NCBI GenBank assembly: GCA_009746045.1
Contig: RPFO01000229.1
Coordinates: forward strand, 370,001 to 434,000
Direction: 5' to 3'
From: Mesostigma viride
Lineage: Eukaryota > Streptophyta > Mesostigmatophyceae > Mesostigmatales > Mesostigmataceae
Length of the DNA: 64,000 nt
In this document: piece by piece, positions 17,724-28,221 of the stretch
How positions within the stretch are numbered: position 1 is the first letter of the stretch
Layout of the letters: every line of letters starts with the position of its first letter
Translations under genes and position numbers: made by a program
Notes under the pieces: generated by a model
What the model saw: the letters and a program-made list of their open reading frames with translations, nothing else
Databases searched by the model: none
What the model was told of the DNA's origin: nothing

Positions 17724-20700
17724 TTAGACAGATAGACCGACTTGACAGTCAGCATTCATGAGCTTCCTCAGTACATTGTACTGGGCTGGGGCCTTGTGTG
17801 GCAGCTTTGTCAATGCATCAGCAGGGTTCTCCTCGCCAGGGATATGCTTCAAGTCAACCAAACTGGCCAACTCCTTCAGCAACAAATAATCCAGGTCCCG
17901 GCTTCTGGCCAGCTGCTTGTGAACAAACTGGACCATACCCATGCTGTCTGTTAGCAACAACGTCTCCATCTGCAAGGTCCAAGGGGTAACTGAAGCCAGC
18001 TCCAGCATTAACTCCTTTATGTACAGGCTGGACTGGATCCCCTCGCATATGGCCCTGCATTCTGCCACATCTGAACTGATACAGACCCTCTTCTGCAGTC
18101 TGCTGTACCAGCTGAACAAACTTGCCCTGCTCTGATAAAAAGCAAACAGAGCAGCAGATCTCCCCCTGACCTTGGTAACCTGGCGAGCATCCATGGAACT
18201 GTCAACAAAGATCTCCAAGGTGATAGGCTGGGCAAAGTCAATCCCAGACAAAATCAGATCAGGGGTACTCTCCACCAACCGGGCTATGACTCGAGGCTTC
18301 TCATCCTCAAGCACCTCATCAGGCATTCTGCTATGGACCATCAAAGACGGACCACAGATGCTGGCAAACCAGGCCCACATGCCTCTCAACTCAGGTCCTG
18401 CAGCCTGGGTGATCTTCTCTGGCAAGGCCTTCACAATGGTCTGTTTATAATCTCCTCCAGCCTGAAGCCTGATACTCCACTCCCCGTCCCTCCTGAACAG
18501 GGTAGCCTGCATTCCACAGAACACTACAGGCTTGTTGGGCTCCTGCCACAGCTCCTTGCCCAGTGAAAACTTGCCACTGATGACAGGAATAAACTTCTTC
18601 AGCCAGGTCGTGGGGGCTAGCAAATGCAGATCATCTCCATGCAAACTAGCATACACTGGCAGACCCTCCCATTGGGCCAGCAGCAAACAGGGATCAACTG
18701 AAGACACTCTCAAGCCACACTCACTGATCAGAGCTTCCTGCAGCGTGAGTCTCCAGATGATTGGGCTCGACCTGAGTCCTTCCAGGCCCTTCAGAATAAC
18801 CAGGAATTGTTGATGCAGCTCCAGCTTCCAGATGGCAGGCACCTCAACACAGTAAGGCTCATCCTGCTTCCACACCCTCCTGGCCACTTCTGGATCAGAT
18901 TTTAAAAATGCCCTCTTGAAGTCCAGCAGCACTGATGACATAGCTGCTCCCCTGTTCAGCAACCCCACGTAGAGACATAGCAAAATTCTCCATGTGTCGT
19001 GTAGCATCCCTGGCGTGTATAGCTCCTCTCCTGGCAGACTCCCCGTGCCGTGATACTCATTCAGGACAGGCCTGACATGGGGCACTGATACCTCATCCAC
19101 AACCTTCCTCTTCAGCACAAATCTCAAAGCAAGCTTCCTTGATGCTGGGGGACGTCTGTCTGTTGGTGCAGCACACTCAAACTGCAACCACTCCTCCAAT
19201 GCCTTGGAGAAGGCGAGCTTCCAAGCCTCAAACAAAGTAGGCGAGCTCATCTCTTGGACCAGCTGGTCATATGTCAAAGGAGAGTGTGCAGCAAGGCTCC
19301 TGTGAGTTATGCCAATACTGCTGGGGTGCAACACAGCTGGAATCACCAAACTGGCCGCTGGGGGCACCTCCCCTTCATCCCATTTTACACCCTTGACCGG
19401 CTTGGCCCTGCACCTGACTGGAAATGTTGTCCTGAAATTTTCTAGGGGAATCATCCCCCAGCCATCTCTTCTCAGAGCTGTAGCTCTGATAGAAATCCCA
19501 GGATTGCCCAGAAAATTCTGACCCAAAATCACAGGGCCATCATAGTCCTCTAGGACAAGGAAGGTCACATCCACACCCATGACAGGGGCAGTAACCTCTC
19601 CCAACACCCTTAGATGCGTCCTACCACTGAAATCAGACACCCAGGGGCAACTTGGTTCTCCGACCAGCAGTTCTCCTGTATGCTGAGGTCCCATGACAGA
19701 AACCTGTGCATTGGTATCTATCTCCATGGCAGCTACCTCAGGTTCATCCAACTGGACAAGCTTGGACACCTTAGGCTCCTTCTTGGCTCTTTGCAAAGCC
19801 TGTACAATATCTGATAGACGCACACCCCTAGGCCTGGTGTCGGGCCGTTCCGGAGGTGCAGCCTGTCCGCCTGCTTGCCCAACCACCGTATGTGAAGGTA
19901 CCCCAGGGGCCGGGCCAGGGTCACCCTGAGGGCTCGATACAGCTGTAGCACCCTGATCAGGAAGCTCCACGTCACCCCCGCCTTGTACACCAGCGGGCAC
20001 CTGGAAGAGGTCTCCTTGATTACCTCCCCGGGGACGGATCTTTGACCAGGACAGACGGTGCACTGCTTGGGAGCCATCAATGGCCACCCAGCACTTATGG
20101 CCAGCGGCTTCTACTCGGGTCACCACCCCATCATGCCAGCTGCCACGTTTCCCTGGAAAGCTTGGTTCCTTCCACACAACAACCTGTTGTCCAACGTTAG
20201 GTTCTAGGACACTCCAGCCCTTGTCTTTCTGCCTCAGCTTGAGGAACTTGGCCTCTAGCTTCTCCTTCCATGCCTGCTCAGCATCAGCTGGCAGCATCCT
20301 GGTATGCAGCATAAGAGGATTGATGGCAATGTCACCAAAGAACATGGGAGTCCTCAGGTTCAGCCTGTCCTCCACAGAACGTAGCCATGCAGATGTCACA
20401 ATGGCAGATGACGTCCTTGGAATCCTCTCCACCAGCAGCACAGTCTTGATCTCTTGGATGGCTCTCTCCACCACCCCTTGCTGGCCGTGGCTCTCCCTGG
20501 GTGTAATCAGCAACTCTGGAAACTCTGGCAGGTTCTCACAGCACTCAAACTGAATGTCACACTGCAACAACTCCAACCCAGGGTACCTGCTCCTTGTCAA
20601 CTTCAGAGCAGCAATCAATGTAGGCTTCTCCATGTCAGGCAGGATCTCTAGGGTCTTGTACTTGGTATATCTGTCCACTGCCACCAGCAGCTTCAAACCC

Positions 20701-21314
20701 CTGATTCTCTGAATATCTACCTGCACATGGCCTGGCTGCAAAATAGGAGTCCTGGCATGAGACTGCTTGGGCTTTCTAGCAACTAGCCTGCACTTGCAAG
20801 CTTGAGCAACCTGTTGGCAGATGGAGTACAACTCACTTCCTCCCAGCCGTCTAGCAACTTGCAAAGACTGAGCTGCATGGCCAAACATGGTATGCAACCT
20901 TGAGGCAATGTCATACAAGAGAGAAAACCTTTTATTGTCATTATTAGCACTCAAGGTATGTACAGATCCCTTATGTACAGGAGGCACCAGGGTCGTGCCT
21001 GTCAGACTGTCTCCAGCCCTATCCTCATCCTGACCATCCTGTGCCAGTCCTGCACGGTCAGAATGCTTCTGAGATCCACCTGGGTCCACATCACCAGGTC
21101 CTACCTCAGGCTCAGCACCGCCATGGCGGGCACGTTGGCGAGTAACCACTGCAGCTACAGCTGGCATACTCTCTGTGGTAACCAAGCTTGCCCCATCGTG
21201 TCCAATAGGCTCTTTCACTAGAGCATGGGGCTGCCCCTCACTGCTGTCACTAGCAGCTACATTACACACCCCTGGGGGCACCCTCCAGGGTTCAGGGATG
21301 TGTGCAGGCTCAAG
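17724..21314 (-). CDS. pol: Copia-type Pol with integrase, retropepsin-like segment, RT and RNase H
   Basis: Open for about 1196 codons after the Gag TGA. Numbering from the GTG at 21281: a pre-integrase His/Cys finger at H130, H135, C155, C162/C164; integrase core D203, D242, E272 (VVERA), with 29 residues between the last two against about 35 usually; a retropepsin-like segment at 518-592, with DTNA at 522-525 in place of DTGA/DSGA and VILGQNFLG as the usual ILG flap motif; a Copia-like RT at about 700-930 with D787 (LLDFKRAFL) and HGDD at 881-884 in place of YVDD; RNase H with D1027, E1074, D1112, D1155 and HIPGEENPADALTK. No frame break. The RT and RNase H are of Copia type, but the order integrase-protease-RT is not the canonical Copia order. 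Confidence 0.9.
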   Translation of the reverse strand, partial: LEPAHIPEPWRVPPGVCNVAASDSSEGQPHALVKEPIGHDGASLVTTESMPAVAAVVTRQRARHGGAEPEVGPGDVDPGGSQKHSDRAGLAQDGQDEDRAGDSLTGTTLVPPVHKGSVHTLSANNDNKRFSLLYDIASRLHTMFGHAAQSLQVARRLGGSELYSICQQVAQACKCRLVARKPKQSHARTPILQPGHVQVDIQRIRGLKLLVAVDRYTKYKTLEILPDMEKPTLIAALKLTRSRYPGLELLQCDIQFECCENLPEFPELLITPRESHGQQGVVERAIQEIKTVLLVERIPRTSSAIVTSAWLRSVEDRLNLRTPMFFGDIAINPLMLHTRMLPADAEQAWKEKLEAKFLKLRQKDKGWSVLEPNVGQQVVVWKEPSFPGKRGSWHDGVVTRVEAAGHKCWVAIDGSQAVHRLSWSKIRPRGGNQGDLFQVPAGVQGGGDVELPDQGATAVSSPQGDPGPAPGVPSHTVVGQAGGQAAPPERPDTRPRGVRLSDIVQALQRAKKEPKVSKLVQLDEPEVAAMEIDTNAQVSVMGPQHTGELLVGEPSCPWVSDFSGRTHLRVLGEVTAPVMGVDVTFLVLEDYDGPVILGQNFLGNPGISIRATALRRDGWGMIPLENFRTTFPVRCRAKPVKGVKWDEGEVPPAASLVIPAVLHPSSIGITHRSLAAHSPLTYDQLVQEMSSPTLFEAWKLAFSKALEEWLQFECAAPTDRRPPASRKLALRFVLKRKVVDEVSVPHVRPVLNEYHGTGSLPGEELYTPGMLHDTWRILLCLYVGLLNRGAAMSSVLLDFKRAFLKSDPEVARRVWKQDEPYCVEVPAIWKLELHQQFLVILKGLEGLRSSPIIWRLTLQEALISECGLRVSSVDPCLLLAQWEGLPVYASLHGDDLHLLAPTTWLKKFIPVISGKFSLGKELWQEPNKPVVFCGMQATLFRRDGEWSIRLQAGGDYKQTIVKALPEKITQAAGPELRGMWAWFASICGPSLMVHSRMPDEVLEDEKPRVIARLVESTPDLILSGIDFAQPITLEIFVDSSMDARQVTKVRGRSAALFAFYQSRASLFSWYSRLQKRVCISSDVAECRAICEGIQSSLYIKELMLELASVTPWTLQMETLLLTDSMGMVQFVHKQLARSRDLDYLLLKELASLVDLKHIPGEENPADALTKLPHKAPAQYNVLRKLMNADCQVGLSV

Positions 21315-22049
21315 TCAATGATCAGCAGCCTTGCCCTTGCCCTTATCCTGGGATGGACCAGCCTTGTCCTTGCTGCCACCCTGAGCTGGCTTGCTCTGAC
21401 CTTCCTGCCTCAGGTACGAGGGACACTCATTCCTGAAGTGACCCTTCCCCTGGCAGAAATAACATTCCACCTGACTGATGTCCCGTGAGGTCCCACTGCT
21501 GGGCCCAGCCTTGGGAGGACCACCCACCCTCTTGAAGTCAAACTGGGACTGTGGATGTCCCGACTTCGGCGGGGTCCCCCGTCCAGCCCTTCTGTCACGC
21601 CCCCTCCTGGACCTTCCTCGACCCCTTGAAGAGGTCTCAGGCCCTCTCGAGGGCGCTGGGCCCCCGTGGCCCGATCCCCTCATGGACTTAACCGGGTTCA
21701 GCGGCCTCCTCATCACCTGACGAGGGCGCTTACCACCCACGTACTTGCCGCTGAAACACTCATACAACTGGTCCGTCATGGCTGCCCAGCCATGGACCTG
21801 TCGCATGTGGATGGTCACATTATCCATGGTGACCGGATCCAGCTGCAGCGACTTGAGAAAGTCGCCCATGGCCATCCGATCTGCGACGAAGAAGCCCTTG
21901 GCCATGGCGTCCTCCCTCAGCTTGACGAAGTCTTCAAAGGCGTGGACCACTAGCTGCCCCTTGATGGGCTTGTAGTCCAGGTATTCTTGCTTCAGGTGGG
22001 ACCCATCTATGGTCCTCTTGTCACTCAGGAACACCCTGAGTCGCGTCAT
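21315..22049 (-). CDS. gag: Copia Gag (capsid part and zinc knuckle)
   Basis: A 244-codon open stretch ends in TGA and lies in the same frame as Pol, 11 codons upstream of the pol GTG at 21281. It has a helical region (HAFEDFVKLREDAMAKGFF), an Arg/Gly-rich linker (GRGRSRRGRDRRAGRG) and one CCHC knuckle, CYFCQGKGHFRNEC, then a basic tail ending AADH. Homologous reading continues upstream (LASSAYIRQSARRLFKFVRE), so the first Met here is probably not the true start. Confidence 0.85.
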   Translation of the reverse strand: MTRLRVFLSDKRTIDGSHLKQEYLDYKPIKGQLVVHAFEDFVKLREDAMAKGFFVADRMAMGDFLKSLQLDPVTMDNVTIHMRQVHGWAAMTDQLYECFSGKYVGGKRPRQVMRRPLNPVKSMRGSGHGGPAPSRGPETSSRGRGRSRRGRDRRAGRGTPPKSGHPQSQFDFKRVGGPPKAGPSSGTSRDISQVECYFCQGKGHFRNECPSYLRQEGQSKPAQGGSKDKAGPSQDKGKGKAADH

Positions 22050-22496
22050 AAACGCCGCCCAGGTGTCCCCCGCCGCGTGTCGCTCCCGAACAAACTTGAA
22101 CAGCCGCCTCGCCGACTGCCTTATGTAGGCACTAGACGCCAGGATGCGAAGCTTGTCACCGTGTATATCTCCGTGTACAAGTTCATGTCCTCTAACATCC
22201 TCTCAGCATCCCGGGGCTGCCAATTGTCCTTGATGGACTGAAACTGGCCTAGCACCGCGTACCCCTCAGCACGGTCGGTCGCTTAGGCGCCGCTTGATCT
22301 GCGGCTGGCGCGTTCTGACCGCCCTGCGATCCTTGGCTCTGATTATCTGGCACCTCAGCCTGGTCTCCCAGCGCCTGGCCGTCCCCGCGTCCATCGCGTC
22401 CACCGCGTCCATCGCGTCCATCTCGTCCATCCAGCCCAGCGCCGCGCCGCGCAAAGCCCATAAAGCCCGCTTGTTGGTGATAGCTCCATCATCCAT
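22050..22496 (-). pseudogene. gag: 5' part of Copia gag, frame-shifted
   Basis: From an ATG at 22496 the reading starts MDDGAITNKRALWALR, moves to a Gly/Arg/Asp repeat (GRDGRDGRGGRD), then to GYAVLGQFQSIKDNWQPRDA, and finally joins the main gag frame near 22165 (TEIYTV to DKLRILASS). Three frame changes suggest decay or sequencing errors. Introns cannot be excluded. Confidence 0.55.
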
Positions 22497-22598
22497 GATG
22501 GCCTCTGTTCAGATCTGCTACAGCCAGCCAAGTGGCCAAGCAGCAATTAAAGCAATATAAGCTACTGAACAAGAAAGGAAAGTGCCAAGTGTTACCAC

Positions 22599-23500
22599 TC
22601 AGGCAAGACCACCACGGCTGGCCCCAGGCGCGTCCTGGTTCTCCTTGTCGCTGTCGCTGTCGCTCACCACAATCAGCTCTGGCACCCTGCTACCCGCTGC
22701 GCCGTCGTCGACCCGCTGTCGGCCCGCGATGACTGAATCGTCACCGTTGGTATAGTAGACAGGTGACAACCCGTCGTTGGCACCCCGCGGATTGTATCTT
22801 GGCACCTCGTGGTCGCCAAGTGCCTCGTCGCCTAGCCCAGCGACGCCCCCTGCTCCCACCTCAAGGTCACTATCGTACCAAGAGGTGCAAACTCTTCCCA
22901 ACGCGTCACACGAACGCGAAGGGGGGGGCAGTTCCTGAAAAGGAACCTTGCTCGCTCCGGAAACCTGCCGACTCTTGCGCGCGCTGTCCTCCGGTGATGG
23001 CTTCCGCTGTCGCCCCGACCTCTGCAAGCCGCCTGTATGCTCCGCTCCGCGTCGTTCACGCCTAACTGGTCCCGCTGCAACACCCTCGTCGCCGATACGC
23101 CTGCGAAAGTACGTGGTACACCCGCCCGCTGTCGGCACAAACTCGTGTCGCACTGCGCCAGCTGCCTCCGCAGCCCTCCTCGCCTCGCCGCCAACTCCGT
23201 CCGCACTCGCTCAGCTACTGCTGTAATCACCGTCTGGATGCCGACCAACCCGTGAAGCTCCTGCTCGAGGTCGTCGATGCTCCGGTGCTCCGGAATGACG
23301 ATGGTTTGGACGTGCCGCAGAATTCGCTCCCAATCTTCGACCTGGTCGTCGACGAATTGCACGAAGCTGCGATTAACAGGCGGACGATCTGCAAGCAATA
23401 AAGATAGATCCCGAACGACACGACGCAATTCAGGCGAAATCGAACCCCCAGCAGACTGCCGAAACCGGAAATCCTGCTGCCGTTGTTCTTCCTGCACCAT
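22599..23500 (-). CDS. Extra ORF between 5' LTR and gag (ORF0)
   Basis: It starts at an ATG on 23500. The first 110 codons (RVVRDLSLLLADRPPVNR, DDLEQELHGLVGIQTVI) look like a helical, possibly coiled-coil protein. The same frame stays open to 22832 (222 codons). Another frame from about 23153 to 22599 looks more protein-like at its end, with an acidic VVSDSDSDKENQ tail. Either a frameshift joins them or the shorter ORF is real. Function unknown. It lies inside the LTR-bounded element. Confidence 0.45.
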
Positions 23501-23584
23501 TCACCACCGGACGAGCTCCTCGCGTCGTCAACGCTGCACACCGCAACCAGCAACGACCCTCCTGGCCGCTCCGCTGAGACTGGT

Positions 23585-24465
23585 TGTAATTTGTTTGTGC
23601 TCCTGAGCCAGTATGGGTGCTATGTACATATAATAAGGAATCCAAGCTGACTGTCATGCCCAGCGGGTTGTGACTTGTAGTCGAGGGAGGATGTCCAGTA
23701 CCCATTGTGTGTGTTTGTATGTAGACTTGTGTGAGCTGCTACAGCTCAAGAAAAGAAAGGATTGGAGTTAACGCCAAGCGCATTGGCGTGATCCTGATTC
23801 GGCATTTCTCTGCGATTCCAGCGGCACCGGAACGAGTTCATTCCGACAAGTATCAAGAAAGTTATGGCGTTCCGACTTCCCGGTCGGAAGCGAGCGCGAG
23901 CCGGCTGTTCTTCTAAGTCGGACGTGAATATTTGCCGACGACATATGAGGTCGACAGTAATTCCTGGGCTGACAGGAATTAGGTGCTGAACCTACGACGG
24001 TATTGGGTTAATACGTCGTACGCAGGAAATAGGAACCTTAACCTGTGGTCTGGTGGTACCGCAGGCCTAGTCCTGGACTTCTAGGTGCAGATGCAATAAT
24101 CACTGTGGTGACTGTACTCTGTGGTCACTGTGCCTGTATGGCAGACCTACTGTATAGGAACTGGGCGCTGTACAGGTAGTGAATACTGTACCGGGAGTGT
24201 TATTACTGAGCATACCTCTTAGGTTGCTCAGGACTAGCAAGCACAGTGCACAAGTATATAAACAATAGGCCAGTGCCATTTGGGCAGATCTCTTGCGAGC
24301 CCGCCTCACGTGTTGTGCCTTGACTTGGCAAACGCGTGTACAAGCCTCAAGTGTGTGAGCGCTGTAACATTATCCAATTTTAACAAAGCTCCGTTTCCAA
24401 CCATATTCACACATTGCTGCATTGCAACCATATCCTTCACATTGCGTTTGCTAGGAACGTTAACT
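23585..24465 (-). repeat. 5' LTR of the minus-strand Copia, outer end clipped
   Basis: It matches 16271-17147 with scattered substitutions and small indels (881 bp). The inner end is TGTAATTTG at 23585. At the outer end it stops after GTTAACT and lacks the terminal CAAATTACA; the 86-bp array begins there at once. No standard initiator-Met primer-binding site is visible next to 23584. Confidence 0.85.
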
Positions 24466-24745
24466 TACGCAGCGACTCGCGCTGTTGTGCTGGCTGCAGT
24501 TGTGTACCACCTGTACGGTATTTGTGTACCACCCCCCTCCTTCCCACGGCAGGTACGCAGCGACCCGCTGTCGACCTGGCTGCAGTTGTGTACCACCTGT
24601 ACGGTATTTGTGTACCACCCCCCTCCTTCCCACGGCAGGTACGCAGCGACTCGCTGTTGTGCTGGCTGCAGTTGTGTACCACCTGTACGGTATTTGTGTA
24701 CCACCCCCCTCCTTCCCACGGCAGGTACGCAGCGACCCGATGTTG
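24466..24745 (+). repeat. 86-bp tandem repeat, about 3 copies (left terminal array)
   Basis: GTACCACCTGTACGG occurs at 24504, 24590 and 24676. The unit also has GTGTACCACCCCCCTCC and CTGGCTGCAGTTGT. Inverted counterpart at 32529-32945. Confidence 0.95.
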
Positions 24746-24886
24746 TCCTGGCAGCTCGTAAATTAATAATGTCAATGTTGTCCTCAAGGTTGGTATAGCT
24801 GTCGCTGCACGGCGGAAGTCCTCCCGATCGATATAGCCTTTACATATTATCGGTTGCTTTTGAACCCTGTTGTTCTTTGCCGGTCT

Positions 24887-25911
24887 ATGATGGAATCCGT
24901 AGTAATGTTGGAATCCGACTTGGCAAGTGAGCAGGAGGTCGCCAAGGCGTGCAAAGCCATGAAGAAGATGCAAGCCAAAATTATGAAGGCAAACAGGTGG
25001 CGCGACATCGACCAGAAAGCTGCTATCAAGAGGGCTGGTGGATTGCTGGCATATAGGAAGCAGCAGGCGGAAAGGCAAAAAGCAAGGCGGGCGGCGGCCA
25101 AGAAGGTTCCTGCCAAGAAAAAAACGCCCGCCGCATTGAAAGCCGAAGAGAACCACCGTGTGGGCAACCGGAAGAATGCCGGGGAAAAGGCGATTGAAAA
25201 CGTGGCATTGCGTGAGAGGAACATTGCCGAAACCCCTTTACAAAAGAAGTGTGCGGCGGATATCAGGGAGAGGGGATACACTGGACATCATACGAGCTAG
25301 GCATCGTAAGCGAGGAAGTGCGCGTGCAGATGCTGAATGCTGCGCAAGACATTCCGGATACTGAATTTGACAGAATTTTTCGTCTGTACAACGAGACCAC
25401 CAAGACGTATACATTCCCTCCAAAGCAACGTAGCCAAGCCCTTATCGACGAAGACAGCCCGTTTGGGAAGGTCGTCGTGGGATTGGCGGTCAAGATCCTG
25501 CATGCTGCGCTGGACATGTCCTACGTGCCTAAGCCACGTGAGTTGCTGGTGCTCCGAAGCCTGGCTAACTGCAAAGAACAAGGGCCCCATTCCGATCTTA
25601 CACGTGAAGTTTTGGCATGGGAGGTATACTTCCCAGTAAGTTGCATCATCGCTGTACAACCCGACACACGTTGGGTTTCGTACGACAATAGTATCCGACA
25701 TTATAGGAAGAGGGACATCTCCAACAGGGGGGAGGGAAAAACTGAGGTGATGCTCAATCCTGGTGATGTTGTCTTGTGGCATGGAGCACATGTGCATGCT
25801 GGTGCCGCGTACCAGGTGGAAAATCGCCGCATTTTTTTCAAGGGCATCAGCACGGCAAGGCGATTGGGCAACCAGGGTCTCGCAGATAGCGTTTGCCCTG
25901 TGATTGTGTAA
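24887..25911 (+). CDS. 2OG-Fe(II) oxygenase-like protein, basic N-terminus, one frame break
   Basis: An ATG at 24887 opens a Lys/Arg/Ala-rich, probably helical region ([32 protein letters not shown]) to about 25270. One base appears missing in the GGGG at 25272-25275; with one more G the reading passes straight into [15 protein letters not shown]. The C-terminal domain has the double-stranded beta-helix signature of 2OG-Fe(II) oxygenases: HxD in GPHSD (H114, D116 of the second frame), GDVVLW, then HVHAGAAY with the distal His (H183) and a likely 2OG-binding Arg in ENRRIFFKG. The substrate is unknown; the family includes nucleic-acid and protein hydroxylases. The stop lies 5 bp before a CCCA array. 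The frame break may be a sequencing error. Confidence 0.6.
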
Positions 25912-25916
25912 GTAGT

Positions 25917-26299
25917 CACCCACCCACCCACCCACCCACCCACCCACCCACCCACCCACCCACCCACCCACCCACCCACCCACCCACCCACCCACCCACC
26001 CACCCACCCACCCACCCACCCACCCACCCACCCACCCACCCACCCACCCACCCACCCACCCACCCACCCACCCACCCACCCACCCACCCACCCACCCACC
26101 CACCCACCCACCCACCCACCCACCCACGTCACCCACCCACCCACCCACCCACCCACCCACCCACCCACCCACCCACCCACCCACCCACCCACCCACCCAC
26201 CCACCCACCCACCCACCCACCCACCCACCCACCCACCCACCCACCCACCCACCCACCCACCCACCCACCCACCCACCCACCCACCCACCCACCCACCCA
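25917..26299 (+). repeat. (CCCA)n array, about 95 units
   Basis: Nearly pure CACC/CCCA repeats, interrupted once near 26127 (CACGTCACCC). Long open frames in it ([16 protein letters not shown]) are artefacts of the repeat. Confidence 0.97.
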
Positions 26300-27029
26300 C
26301 CCATCCATGCATCCATCCATCCACCCATCCATCCATCCATCCATCCATATCCATCCATCCATCCATCCATCCATCCATCCATCCATCCATCCATCCATCC
26401 ATCCATCCATCCATCCATCCATCCATCCATCCATCCATCCATCCATCCATCCATCCATCCATCCATCCATCCATCCATCCATCCATCCATCCATCCATCC
26501 ATCCATCCATCCATCCATCCATCCATCCATCCATCCATCCATCCATCCATCCATCCATCCATCCATCCATCCATCCATCCATCCATCCATCCATCCATCC
26601 ATCCATCCATCCATCCATCCATCCATCCATCCATCCATCCATCCATCCATCCATCCATCCATCCATCCATCCATCCATCCATCCATCCATCCATCCATCC
26701 ATCCATCCATCCATCCATCCATCCATCCATCCATCCATCCATCCATCCATCCATCCATCCATCCATCCATCCATCCATCCATCCATCCATCCATCCATCC
26801 ATCCATCCATCCATCCATCCATCCATCCATCCATCCATCCATCCATCCATCCATCCATCCATCCATCCATCCATCCATCCATCCATCCATCCATCCATCC
26901 ATCCATCCATCCATCCATCCATCCATCCATCCATCCATCCATCCATCCATCCATCCATCCATCCATCCATCCATCCATCCATCCATCCATCCATCCATCC
27001 ATCCATCCATCCATCCATCCATCCATCCA
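26300..27029 (+). repeat. (CCAT)n array, about 180 units
   Basis: Tetranucleotide CCAT/ATCC repeats with interruptions only near the left edge (GCATCC, CCACCC, ATATCC). It joins the CCCA array directly and differs from it by one base per unit. Confidence 0.97.
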
Positions 27030-27059
27030 TCAAGCAGAAAGAGAGCACGAGTTTAACCT

Positions 27060-27173
27060 TGCATGAAGTAGCCTAGGATGTCTTAAAAGCCATATGCCCC
27101 TTCTCATGGATATGTGCTCCATCGACTCCCATGCAACGGAGTGATGTTCCTCATTAATTAATTAATTAATTAA
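27060..27173 (+). repeat. 3' end fragment of the ORF1-only LINE family
   Basis: It matches 39285-39357: AGTAGCCTAGGATGTCTTAA, then CATATGCCCCTTCTCA, GATATGTGCTC, a CAACGGAGT motif and an (ATTA) tail. Strongly 5'-truncated. Confidence 0.7.
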
Positions 27174-27509
27174 CCTATTAATATGACGCCCCACTTGTCT
27201 CGTTGCCTTAAAAAGCCTGGCCCCAGGTTCTGCTCACTGCATGGTAAGATGATCATGCCCTCGCGTTAGGTAGGGCATCCACAAAAGGTCATATCAATTG
27301 CTTAATCTCGTGCACCCATTGGCGAGCCACAGATCAGGAGCCCTCGGAGTGATGGAAAGAAACCTTAACCAAGTTATGTAATATTTGATATCCAGGTGTA
27401 TCATGCAGTGTACATGGAGCATAGTTGTCTGATTTCAATTGCAAAGTCTCAGATAATTTCCTAATGGGTCGTTCCCTTACCACGTATATGAATACAGAAA
27501 AACATTTAA
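27174..27509. other. No recognisable gene
   Basis: Unique sequence between a LINE tail and a satellite. No ORF, splice pair or repeat of note. Confidence 0.5.
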
Positions 27510-28155
27510 ATAGGATGTCCCCAAAACTGGGCACACGCAAACTGGGCACGAGCATGACGAATGGGATGCTCACAACCTTAGCCCCATGGCCAACAATATA
27601 AATACAATGTCCCCAAAACTGGGCACACGCAAACTGGGCACGAGCATGACGAATGGGATGCTCACAACCTTAGCCCCATGGCCAACAATATAAATACAAT
27701 GTCCCCAAAACTGGGCACACGCAAACTGGGCACGAGCATGACGAATGGGATGCTCACAACCTCAGCCCCATGGCCAACAATATAAATAGGATGTCCCCAA
27801 AACTGGGCACACGCAAACTGGGCACGAGCATGACGAATGGGATGCTCACAACCTCAGCCCCATGGCCAACAATATAAATACAATGTCCCCAAATCTGGGC
27901 ACACGCAAACTGGGCACGAGCATGACGAATGGGATGCTCACAACCTCAGCCCCATGGCCAACAATATAAATAGGATGTCCCCAAATCTGGGCACACGCAA
28001 ACTGGGCACGAGCATGACGAATGGGATGCTCACAACCTCAGCCCCATGGCCAACAATATAAATAGGATGTCCCCAAAACTGGGCACACGCAAACTGGGCA
28101 CGAGCATGACGAATGGGATGCTCTCAACCTCAGCCCCATGGCCAATAATAATATA
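27510..28155 (+). repeat. 92-bp tandem repeat, 7 copies
   Basis: GTCCCCAAA recurs at 27517, 27609, 27701, 27793, 27885, 27977 and 28069, exactly 92 bp apart. Units differ at a few positions (ATACAATG or ATAGGATG; CCTTAGCC or CCTCAGCC). It lies just past the 3' end of the transposase-like gene. Confidence 0.95.
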
Positions 28156-28221
28156 AATACACTGGCTCCCTACGTTACAAAATGCCGTGATTATCTAGCT
28201 GACACGCCCATCCTGTGCAGG

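Noticed and set aside
25917-27048. Open frames of up to 583 codons of WMDG/WVGG or PTHP/HPSI repeats
   Set aside because: They are translations of CCCA and CCAT arrays; all frames are open on both strands without coding bias.
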